Origin: an uncultured Collinsella sp.
Lineage (GTDB): Bacteria > Actinomycetota > Coriobacteriia > Coriobacteriales > Coriobacteriaceae
Length of the DNA: 8,838 nucleotides
Reading direction: 5' to 3'
Assembly: GCA_902495525.1 (NCBI GenBank)
Contig: CABUXL010000068.1
Coordinates: forward strand, 1-8,838
A program made the position numbers and the translations under genes. This document shows, one piece after another, positions 1 through 5,787 of this stretch; positions within the stretch are counted from its first letter, which is position 1, and every line of letters starts with the position of its first letter. Under the pieces are notes generated by a model, which saw only the letters and a program-made list of their open reading frames with translations, was not told where the DNA came from and did not search any database.

Positions 1-53
1 CCCGCCGTGCCAACGATAACGGGACACTCCACCAGCGCTTGGACCTCACTCAT
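1..53 (-). CDS. selB: Selenocysteine-specific elongation factor SelB (N-terminal fragment, runs off window)
   Basis: Only the first 17 codons and two bases of the next are present; the gene continues beyond base 1. The peptide reads MSEVQALVECPVIVGTAG. The segment VIVGTAG matches the beta strand leading into the GTPase P-loop of SelB (E. coli starts MIIATAGHVDHGKT), here with about 10 extra leading residues. SelB is the translation factor that carries selenocysteyl-tRNA to UGA codons followed by a SECIS hairpin. The ATG at 53-51 overlaps the selA TGA stop (52-50) as ATGA, so the two genes are translationally coupled, which is the normal selA-selB arrangement. The call rests on a short peptide plus position; reading on for HIDHGK would settle it. 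Confidence 0.85.
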   Translation of the reverse strand, partial: MSEVQALVECPVIVGTA

Positions 54-1507
54 CGTGCAACCGCCTTCTCAACGCACGCGACGAGCGTCGATGCCGCCGT
101 CTCGATATCGCGGTCGCCCACGAGTGTGCGCACATCAAACAAAATGCGGTCGTGCGAGGCGCGCGTAACGACCGGCGTGTCGAGATCTTGGACGAGCGAG
201 CGCTTGAGCGCGTCGACGGACAGGCGCCCGTCGACCGGGCAGACGGCAACGCACATCGTGGGCAGCTCCACGGTAGGCAGCGAGCCGCCACCGGGAGTCG
301 ACGACTCCTCGACGATTTCCACCTGCACGGCACACGGGCAGCCAGCCTTATCGAGGCCCGCCACCATCAGCTCGCGCAGCTTGCGTGCGCGGCGCTCCAG
401 ATGAGCCTGCGGAAGCGTGAGCATGTTGAGCACCGGCACCTCGCGATGGGCCACATCCGCCCCATCCATGTAAATGCGCAGCGTAGCCTCGAGAGCCGCC
501 AGTGCGAGCTTTCCCGGACGCAGGGCGCGCATAAGCGGATGCGACCCACAGGCCTGGACCAAATCGCGACGGCCCATGATAATGCCCGCCTGGGCAGCCC
601 CGAGCAGTTTATCGCCCGAGCACGACACGATATCGAGCCCTGCCGAAACCGAAGCCGGCGTGGTTTCTTCGCCGCCGCGCACCAGGATATCGTCGGGCAG
701 CAGTGCGCCCGACCCCTGGTCCTCGTAGAACAGCAGGCCATGCTTGTGAGCAAGCGCCGCAAGCTCCCGAGAACCCACCTCCTCGTGGAAACCCTCGATG
801 CGATAGTTGGAAGGATGGACCTTAAGGATCATGGCCGTTTCGGGCGTGATGGCGCGCTCGTAGTCGCCCAGATGCGTGCGGTTGGTGGCGCCGACCTCGA
901 CGAGTTTGGCGCCCGAGGCCGCCATGACGTCGGGAATACGGAAGCTGCCACCGATCTCGACAAGCTCGCCGCGGCTGACGATGACCTCCTTGCCTGCGGC
1001 ATGGGTCGCCAGCACCAGCAGCACCGCGGCGGCATTGTTGTTGACGACCAGCGCGTCCTCGGCACCGGTGAGCGAACGGACCAGCTGTGCGGCGTGCTCC
1101 TTGCGCGACCCGCGCGAGCAGGTGTCGACGCTGTACTCGAGCGTGCTGTAGCCGCGCGCGACCTCGGCCACGGCCTTGGCGGCCGACTCCGCGAGCGGGG
1201 CGCGGCCCAAGTTGGTATGGATGACCACACCCGTAGCGTTGACGGCGGGGCGCAGGCTCGGCAGCGCGGAGCGATGCGCACGCCACTCGATAGCCGATGC
1301 CAGCTCGCGCTTGGAACGCGGGGCGGCACCGGCGCGAATGGCGGCACGCTCCTCGTCGAGCTCGGCCGTCACGGCGGCATGCACCACCGCGTCGCAGGTC
1401 TCCCCCGCCGCCTTCACTACCGGCCACTCGGCAAGCAGCTCGTTGACGGAAGGAATGGCGCGCAGGCGGGCGCGCACCTCATCGGACATGTTCTGGCTAT
1501 CGCTCAT
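50..1507 (-). CDS. selA: L-seryl-tRNA(Sec) selenium transferase SelA
   Basis: A PLP enzyme that converts seryl-tRNA(Sec) to selenocysteyl-tRNA(Sec) using selenophosphate, in the cytoplasm. The 485 residues compare with 463 in E. coli and match along the whole length: an N-terminal helical tRNA-binding region (about 1-80), NATGVVIHTNLGRA (90-103), EDALVVNNNAAAVLL (150-164), VSRGELVEIGGSFRIPDVM (177-195), the EDQGSG segment (262-267) and the PLP-lysine motif SGDKLLG with Lys300. HPLMRALRPGK (323-333) and the C-terminal strand ILFDVRTL are also family features. The start at 1507 has GAAAGG at 1519-1514, 6 nt upstream; a second Met at residue 7 lacks such a site. It lies 76 nt after the Mo-enzyme gene and overlaps selB by 4 nt. 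selD and the tRNA-Sec gene are not in the window. Nothing looks broken. Confidence 0.97.
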   Translation of the reverse strand: MSDSQNMSDEVRARLRAIPSVNELLAEWPVVKAAGETCDAVVHAAVTAELDEERAAIRAGAAPRSKRELASAIEWRAHRSALPSLRPAVNATGVVIHTNLGRAPLAESAAKAVAEVARGYSTLEYSVDTCSRGSRKEHAAQLVRSLTGAEDALVVNNNAAAVLLVLATHAAGKEVIVSRGELVEIGGSFRIPDVMAASGAKLVEVGATNRTHLGDYERAITPETAMILKVHPSNYRIEGFHEEVGSRELAALAHKHGLLFYEDQGSGALLPDDILVRGGEETTPASVSAGLDIVSCSGDKLLGAAQAGIIMGRRDLVQACGSHPLMRALRPGKLALAALEATLRIYMDGADVAHREVPVLNMLTLPQAHLERRARKLRELMVAGLDKAGCPCAVQVEIVEESSTPGGGSLPTVELPTMCVAVCPVDGRLSVDALKRSLVQDLDTPVVTRASHDRILFDVRTLVGDRDIETAASTLVACVEKAVAR

Positions 1508-1513
1508 GTGCGG

Positions 1514-1519
1514 CCTTTC
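1514..1519 (-). promoter_or_regulatory. Ribosome binding site of selA
   Basis: The minus strand reads GAAAGG, 6 nt before the ATG at 1507. It supports that start over the in-frame ATG six codons further in. Confidence 0.7.
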
Positions 1520-1539
1520 AAAACCAAAGGTGAATCAAT

Positions 1540-1549
1540 CGTTCGAACG
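1540..1549. repeat. Perfect 10-bp palindrome in the selA leader
   Basis: CGTTCGAACG reads the same on both strands. It lies 32 nt upstream of the selA start and just downstream of a possible -10 box, near where transcription would begin. That is a typical place for a repressor operator, but no protein can be assigned and a 10-bp palindrome can occur by chance. Confidence 0.35.
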
Positions 1550-1553
1550 TCAA

Positions 1554-1583
1554 ACTATCAGCCAATTCGATCGGCTGAGTCAA
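1554..1583 (-). promoter_or_regulatory. Possible sigma70-type promoter for selA-selB
   Basis: On the minus strand TTGACT (1583-1578) resembles a -35 box and GATAGT (1559-1554) a -10 box, 18 nt apart. This is a 5/6 and a 4/6 match to consensus. The -35 box starts directly after the Mo-enzyme stop codon. The whole element lies in the only gap upstream of selA. It would allow selAB to be made independently of the upstream genes. This is a visual match only, and read-through from the Mo-enzyme gene is equally possible because no terminator separates them. Confidence 0.3.
1558..1578. repeat. Inverted repeat TCAGCC/GGCTGA between Mo-enzyme gene and selA
   Basis: Arms of 6 bp (1558-1563 and 1573-1578) flank a 9-nt loop. 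No T-run follows on the minus strand, so it is not a convincing intrinsic terminator. It falls within the spacer of the possible selA promoter and could be an operator or a weak mRNA hairpin just after the upstream stop codon. Confidence 0.35.
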
Positions 1584-3701
1584 TCAGTCGTTATTATCCT
1601 CGTGCTCCGTGATCTTTTCCACGCGAACGGCGTTTTCCTGGGTGAGCGCGGCACCCGTCAGCGGGTCCCAGCGCAGCGGCGTATGGTCGAGCGGGCCCAC
1701 GCCCAAGGCTTGAGCGCCACCGGCATCGGCGCCAAACGAGCGCCCACCGGGGGCGGCCGACGTAAAGATGCACGCCGGATGCAGATAGGGCGTCGTCTCC
1801 ACGCGCACGCGGTCGCGGCCCATATCGCTCACGAGTTCGACGATCTCGCCGTCGGCGATGCCCATGTGCGCAGCAGCATCGGCATTCATCTGCACGGCGT
1901 CCAAGTCGGAACCAGCCTCGGCGGCACCGGCCGCCGCGAGCCTGCGCGAGGTATGCGACTCAAAAGGCCGGTTGCCGCTAATGAGGCGAAACATCCCCGG
2001 ACCGGGCTCCACCATGGGCGCGATCCAGCCGGGCACACGACCCAAACCGGCGCGCTCCCACACACTGCTTGCCAGCGCTATCTTGCCGCCGTCCAGCGGA
2101 ATCACGGGCTCACCCGTGCGCGGCGGCAGTGGCACGCCCGTATCGGCCCAACCGCGCTCCTTAAGCTCGTCCAGATCAATCCCAAACGGCGCCACCTGGG
2201 CAGCCGCCAGATCGTCAGACGTAAACTGGAAATATTCGCCCACGCCACACGCCTGCGCCAGACCGGCAAAAATCTCCCGACCGGGACGCGTATCGTCATG
2301 CAAAACGGGCAGCACGGCGTTGCGGTAGAACACACGCGCGTCGTTGACGCCTGTCACCGTTCCCACGCCGCGATCAGCCTCCAGATACGTCACGTCGGGC
2401 AGCACGAAGTCGGAAGCGCGCGCCGTCTCGGACCAGCGTATATCAATTGTCACGAGCAAGTCGAGCTGCTGCAAGATGCCCAACCAAGCCTGCGCATTGC
2501 CATAGCCCGCACCGGGGTTACTGGCATAGACGATGAGCCCACGCAAATCGCCGGCAAGAATCGATTGACCGATGGTCGTGCACAGGCCGCGCACCGGATC
2601 GACCAGAGGATAACGCTCGGACCCCAACTTGGGCTCGCGCGGCACCGGCGGCGTCGCAAAGCGCATGGGATCAAGGTCGCCCAATACAAGCGGCGTCGGT
2701 GGGTTGAGCACACCGCCCGCGTGTCCGATGCAGCCCAGCAACACATCGACCAAGCAGATAGCGCGCGCGGTCTGGGTGCTGTTGGCATACGCGATACCGA
2801 TGCCACCATGAAAGCCCGCATCTACCACAGCGGCAGGCGCGGCGGCAGCCAGATCGCGCGCCGTCGCGACAATCTCCGCGGCCGGCACGTCGCACATCGA
2901 TTCAGCCCACTCGGGCGTCCAAGCACTGGCCGCCTGCGCCAGCTCATCAAAGCCCGTAGTATAGCGAGCAACAAACTCACGGTCGTACAAGTCCTCGGCA
3001 ATGAGCACATGTGCAATGCCCAGTAGCAAGGCCAAGTCGCAGCCCGGGCGCACGCGCAACCAGCGGTCGGCAAGCGCCGCAGAGCCACTGCGCCGCGGGT
3101 CCACGACAATGATTTTCGCCCCGCGCCGGCGTGCGTCATTCAAGGCGTCGACTGCCCCCATCGTCGACGAATCGACAATGGAACGCCCCAGGTACATGAT
3201 GCAGTCGGTATGCGCAAGGTCGGAGGCGGGACTATAACCCAGGCTGTGCTCCCAACCGGTGAGACGGCTTACCTCGCAGGCGCCGTCGGCACCGTATACG
3301 TTGGGCGAGCCCAGCGCATGCATAAAGCGATACGCCCAGTAACGGTCAAATGAGGGCACGCCGAGCGTCATGCCCAGCGCACGAGGCCCGCACTCGTCAA
3401 CAATCCCCAAAAGACGCTCGGCAATCTGAGCAAACGCCTCATCCCAGGAAATCGCATCAAACCCCGAGCCATCAGCTCGTCGGCGCATGGGGTGCACAAT
3501 GCGGTCGCGCTCGTCAAACGGCATTGCCAGGCGATGCCGTCCGCGGGCACACAGGGCACGCGCCGCGCACGGATGCCCTGGCACCGGCAACTCGGCCGCC
3601 ACGCGACCGTCCTCAACTCGTGCCGCAAAGGCGCAATCGGCATAGCATCCCCCGCATGTGGTCACCACGGCGCGACCGTCACGCTTCACAGCAGATGCCA
3701 T
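1584..3701 (-). CDS. Molybdopterin-dependent oxidoreductase with one 4Fe-4S cluster (PsrA/PhsA-like; possible formate dehydrogenase)
   Basis: A 705-residue member of the DMSO reductase/formate dehydrogenase family. The N-terminal cluster motif is C16-x2-C19-x3-C23 with C51 in CARG. Arg53 stands where formate dehydrogenases have a Lys. Molybdopterin-binding segments follow: GSPNVYG (131-137), the presumed Mo ligand Cys142 (codon TGC), KIIVVDPRRS (196-205), GCIGHAGGV (323-331), and a C-terminal dinucleotide-binding domain with RLISGNRPFESHTSRR. The residue after Cys142 is Glu, not the His next to Sec140 in E. coli FdhF, and the VRGQNN segment carrying the FdhF active-site Arg is not seen. NSTQTARAI (307-315) recalls polysulfide/thiosulfate reductases. 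There is no twin-arginine signal, so it is cytoplasmic. The start at 3701 has AAAGGGG at 3716-3710, 8 nt upstream. Its place between focA and selAB argues for a role in formate metabolism; the residues argue for a divergent substrate. Family is certain, substrate is not. Confidence 0.9.
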   Translation of the reverse strand: MASAVKRDGRAVVTTCGGCYADCAFAARVEDGRVAAELPVPGHPCAARALCARGRHRLAMPFDERDRIVHPMRRRADGSGFDAISWDEAFAQIAERLLGIVDECGPRALGMTLGVPSFDRYWAYRFMHALGSPNVYGADGACEVSRLTGWEHSLGYSPASDLAHTDCIMYLGRSIVDSSTMGAVDALNDARRRGAKIIVVDPRRSGSAALADRWLRVRPGCDLALLLGIAHVLIAEDLYDREFVARYTTGFDELAQAASAWTPEWAESMCDVPAAEIVATARDLAAAAPAAVVDAGFHGGIGIAYANSTQTARAICLVDVLLGCIGHAGGVLNPPTPLVLGDLDPMRFATPPVPREPKLGSERYPLVDPVRGLCTTIGQSILAGDLRGLIVYASNPGAGYGNAQAWLGILQQLDLLVTIDIRWSETARASDFVLPDVTYLEADRGVGTVTGVNDARVFYRNAVLPVLHDDTRPGREIFAGLAQACGVGEYFQFTSDDLAAAQVAPFGIDLDELKERGWADTGVPLPPRTGEPVIPLDGGKIALASSVWERAGLGRVPGWIAPMVEPGPGMFRLISGNRPFESHTSRRLAAAGAAEAGSDLDAVQMNADAAAHMGIADGEIVELVSDMGRDRVRVETTPYLHPACIFTSAAPGGRSFGADAGGAQALGVGPLDHTPLRWDPLTGAALTQENAVRVEKITEHEDNND

Positions 3702-3709
3702 CTCGATTA

Positions 3710-3716
3710 CCCCTTT
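3710..3716 (-). promoter_or_regulatory. Ribosome binding site of the Mo-enzyme gene
   Basis: AAAGGGG on the minus strand lies 8 nt before the ATG at 3701. It fixes that start rather than an in-frame upstream codon at 3740. No convincing promoter is visible in the 63 nt between the terminator and this gene. Confidence 0.7.
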
Positions 3717-3764
3717 CACAAGCCAAACACAACAGGCCAACAGCCCGGGAACGAGCCCCAGGCC

Positions 3765-3801
3765 AAAAAAGCCTCCCGCACGGCAACGCCCCGCGGGAGG
3801 C
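3765..3801 (-). terminator. Intrinsic terminator after focA
   Basis: On the minus strand a perfect 9-bp GC-rich stem, GCCTCCCGC (3801-3793) with GCGGGAGGC (3779-3771), encloses a 13-nt loop. It is followed at once by six T (3770-3765). It begins 22 nt after the focA stop. No T-run follows on the plus strand, so it acts for minus-strand transcription only. It should end most hyc-focA messages and separates them from the Mo-enzyme/selAB genes. Confidence 0.9.
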
Positions 3802-3823
3802 CCAACGTCAAACAGACGGTATC

Positions 3824-4663
3824 TTACGCCTCGGACTTCTTGGCGTAGATAAACCAGTAGCCGAGCGCGACCAGAACCGCGCCGCCCACGATGTTGCCCA
3901 GCGTGGCGGCGGACAGGTTAAACGCAATGCCCGCAGCGTTGAGTGCATCGGCGCCGGCGACGTCGGCACCGTAGCCGCATGCATGCATCACGGCACCCAT
4001 GGGCAAAAAGTACATGTTGGCGACGCAGTGCTCAAAACCGCAGGCCACAAAGGCGGCGATGGGCAGCAGAATGCCCACAACCTTATCGACCACGGTCTTG
4101 CCGGCGGTACCGATCCACACGGCCAGGCACACAAAGATGTTGCACAGGATGCCGCGGAAGAAGATCGTCACCCAGTCGATCGTCACCTTGCCGGCGGCGA
4201 CGCTCACCATGGAATTGGCGACCGCCTCGCCGTTGAGCTTGTAAATGCCGGCCATGTACACCAAAAAGACGATGAACAGGGCACCGACAAAGTTACCGAC
4301 CCATACGACGACCCAAGCCTTGAGCATCTGGACCAGGGTGATCTTTTTGCTCTTGAGTGCGCAGACCATAAGCGAATTGCCGGTAAACAGCTCGGCGCCG
4401 CACACCAACACGAGCACCAGGCCCAGGCAAAAGCACAGGCCGCCCACGACGCGCTGGGCGCCCCAGCCCAGCGTGCTATCGCTCAAGAACACGGTAAAGA
4501 ACAGGCCGCCGAAGGCAATGAACGCGCCGGCGAACATCGCCAAAACAAAGGCCTTTGCGACCGGCAGGTTAGCCTTGGTCACGCCGGCGGCCTCGGTCTT
4601 GGCCTCGATCGCGGCGGGCGCAAGGCAATCGGGAGCGGGGTACTCCGCCTTGGAATCTGCCAT
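3824..4663 (-). CDS. focA: Formate channel of the FocA/NirC (FNT) family
   Basis: A 279-residue inner-membrane protein with six hydrophobic spans, forming pentameric channels that move formate in either direction depending on pH. Family marks are the GGLCFCLGLVLVLVCGAELFT stretch (about 74-94), whose ELFTGN is the TM2 omega-loop region; the WVGNFVGALF span (121-130); GFEHCVANM (209-217) with the pore His212 (His209 in E. coli FocA); and LGNIVGGAVLV near the end. Resemblance is closer to FocA than to NirC. An ATG at 4663 with AGGAAAG 11 nt upstream was preferred to an in-frame TTG at 4696, which sits in a hairpin arm and would add 11 residues. It lies 39 nt after hycI and ends at a strong terminator, so it is the last gene of the hyc transcript. 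In E. coli focA sits with pflB instead; here it is tied to FHL, fitting formate uptake for H2 production. Confidence 0.93.
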   Translation of the reverse strand: MADSKAEYPAPDCLAPAAIEAKTEAAGVTKANLPVAKAFVLAMFAGAFIAFGGLFFTVFLSDSTLGWGAQRVVGGLCFCLGLVLVLVCGAELFTGNSLMVCALKSKKITLVQMLKAWVVVWVGNFVGALFIVFLVYMAGIYKLNGEAVANSMVSVAAGKVTIDWVTIFFRGILCNIFVCLAVWIGTAGKTVVDKVVGILLPIAAFVACGFEHCVANMYFLPMGAVMHACGYGADVAGADALNAAGIAFNLSAATLGNIVGGAVLVALGYWFIYAKKSEA

Positions 4664-4674
4664 GTCAATCACTT

Positions 4675-4681
4675 CTTTCCT
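4675..4681 (-). promoter_or_regulatory. Probable ribosome binding site of focA
   Basis: AGGAAAG on the minus strand, 11 nt before the ATG at 4663. The spacing is slightly long. It supports the ATG over the upstream TTG at 4696, whose nearest AGGAG is only 3 nt away, too close to be used well. Confidence 0.5.
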
Positions 4682-4689
4682 AATCAGCA

Positions 4690-4728
4690 GGGACAAGCGC
4701 TCCTATTGCTCTTGTCCCAAGCGGACAA
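4690..4728 (-). promoter_or_regulatory. Overlapping alternative hairpins at the hycI-focA junction
   Basis: On the minus strand three segments can pair in two exclusive ways. GGGACAAG (4718-4711) pairs perfectly with CTTGTCCC (4697-4690) as an 8-bp stem whose 13-nt loop contains the hycI stop codon (4705-4703). The same segment can instead pair with the preceding TTGTCC (4728-4723) as a 6-bp stem with loop GCTTG. No T-run follows, so it is not an intrinsic terminator. A ribosome finishing hycI would cover the first two segments. It may be an mRNA processing, stability or coupling element between the hydrogenase genes and focA. The pairing is seen directly; the function is inferred. Confidence 0.5.
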
Positions 4729-5206
4729 AGTGGGAAAAGTCGTTGGCGGCCACGGCGTCGTACACGGCGTCGACGGCGTCAAAGACCTCCGGGGACATAG
4801 GGTTGTAAAACTCCGTATCGCCCGGCTGAATCCCTATGAAGACGATATCTTCGCACGATTGCTCGATTTCCTCGATCAGAATCGACAAAGGGAGCGAATG
4901 CGTGGTGAACATCGACTTGCGGGCCACATCGCGCTTATCGAGCAGGCGGATAGACCCGACGGGCAGCGCCATGTCGGCGGCATCGACCAAGACCAGGCGA
5001 GGCGGACGCTCGCGCTTGACCTCGATGATGTCGTCCTCGGGCGTTTGGCCACCGTCGATGGTGTACCAACCGGCAATGGGCGCGTCCTCCATCTTTTTGG
5101 AGAGCACGGGGCCGGCGGCATCGTCGGCACGCAGCACGCTTCCCGCCGTGAGCACGATACCCGCAAACGGGGCGCCGTTCACACGTCCATCCACAACGCG
5201 ACCCAT
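4703..5206 (-). CDS. hycI: Hydrogenase large-subunit maturation endopeptidase HycI
   Basis: A nickel-dependent protease that trims the C-terminal tail of HycE after [NiFe] site assembly. The 167 residues compare with 156 in E. coli HycI and align closely over VIDGG-like YTIDGG (48-53), PEDDI (56-60), RPPRLVLVDAADM (67-79), TTHSLPL (101-107) and IFIGIQP-like VFIGIQPGD (121-129). The nickel-binding residues of E. coli (Asp16, Asp62, His90) correspond to Asp29, Asp75 and His103, all present. The glycine-rich opening motif is altered: GNxxxGDDGAG of the family reads GSxxxADDAAG (22-32). About 13 extra residues precede the first strand. The ATG at 5206-5204 overlaps the hycH TAA (TAATG), with GGAAGG 8 nt upstream, fixing the start. 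Its presence fits the uncleaved tail predicted on HycE in this operon. Confidence 0.93.
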   Translation of the reverse strand: MGRVVDGRVNGAPFAGIVLTAGSVLRADDAAGPVLSKKMEDAPIAGWYTIDGGQTPEDDIIEVKRERPPRLVLVDAADMALPVGSIRLLDKRDVARKSMFTTHSLPLSILIEEIEQSCEDIVFIGIQPGDTEFYNPMSPEVFDAVDAVYDAVAANDFSHFVRLGQEQ

Positions 5207-5787
5207 TACTGCAACCTTCCCGTCAGGTACACGCCCGACACATCGCGCACGCGCTCAACCAGATCGCGGAACTTCATCAGAAACGCGACCTGCTGGGCAT
5301 GCAAGCCAAAGTCGTCGTCGAACACCGAGATGCCGGCCTTGGCCGAGCCGCGAAAACCGCGCTCGTCGAGCAGCGTGTCGCAGGCCTCGAGCAGCGACGG
5401 CACCGCCGCCTTGTCAAGCTGGCACTCGCCAAAGGAGCGGATGGCCTCGAACTTGGTCTTGGCCTCCCCCTCCGGCAGCGCATCGACGAGCGAATAGAAG
5501 ACATCCACCGGCACCGACAGGCGCGGCTCAAAGCAATCGAGCACGCCGGTGTGGTGGCCCACGGCGAGCGTGTAGTACAGCACGTCGCAGGCCTCCTGGG
5601 GAACGTCTTCCTCGGTCTCCACAAACTTACGCGTGAGCTCATAGAAGACCACCTGGTCGGGCGCATGGCCCAGGCAGGGGTCGGCGACGCCCTCGGCGGC
5701 CTCGTCGCTTGCGCGCGAGGCATCGCCAAAGGAGCCGCCGAGCATACCGGGACCCGCAAAGTAACCAGAGCGGTCCGTGAGCTCCAT
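5206..5787 (-). CDS. hycH: Formate hydrogenlyase accessory protein HycH
   Basis: HycH is a small cytoplasmic protein needed for maturing the FHL hydrogenase and is not a structural subunit; its exact reaction is not known. Residues 45-87 match E. coli HycH well: VVFYELTRKF, then EACDVLYYTLAVGHHTGVLDC. The C-terminal VYLTGRL matches the IYLMVRRL end. The protein has 193 residues against 136 in E. coli. Most of the difference is an N-terminal extension of about 44 residues rich in Gly, Ala and Asp without recognisable motifs; the rest is small insertions around 143-160. The extension is probably real because the ATG at 5787 directly abuts the hycG stop and has GGAGGT at 5799-5794, 6 nt upstream. 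It overlaps hycI by 1 nt. Confidence 0.9.
   Translation of the reverse strand: MELTDRSGYFAGPGMLGGSFGDASRASDEAAEGVADPCLGHAPDQVVFYELTRKFVETEEDVPQEACDVLYYTLAVGHHTGVLDCFEPRLSVPVDVFYSLVDALPEGEAKTKFEAIRSFGECQLDKAAVPSLLEACDTLLDERGFRGSAKAGISVFDDDFGLHAQQVAFLMKFRDLVERVRDVSGVYLTGRLQ

Noticed and set aside
1508..1583. A tRNA-Sec (selC) gene in the gap before selA
   Set aside because: The gap is 76 nt, shorter than the roughly 90-100 nt of tRNA-Sec. It shows no acceptor or T-arm pairing and no CCA end.
1508..1586. UGA read-through (Sec) at the end of the Mo-enzyme gene, with the following hairpin as SECIS
   Set aside because: About 21 open codons follow the TGA. However, the extension has no family counterpart, the hairpin starts only 5 nt after the stop, and its loop lacks the usual GGU/GGA-type bases. 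An ordinary stop is simpler.
3702..3740. Start of the Mo-enzyme at 3740
   Set aside because: It lacks a good ribosome binding site. The ATG at 3701 has AAAGGGG at ideal spacing and lies close before the 4Fe-4S motif, as in the family.
4664..4696. TTG start of FocA at 4696
   Set aside because: The codon lies in a hairpin arm, with the nearest AGGAG only 3 nt away. The 11 added residues have no family support.
152..5497. Very long open frames on the plus strand (152-1612, 1176-3026, 3350-5497 and similar)
   Set aside because: They lie opposite well-identified genes. Their translations are rich in Arg, His, Gln and Ala with no domain, and they arise because high-GC codon use removes stops from antisense frames.
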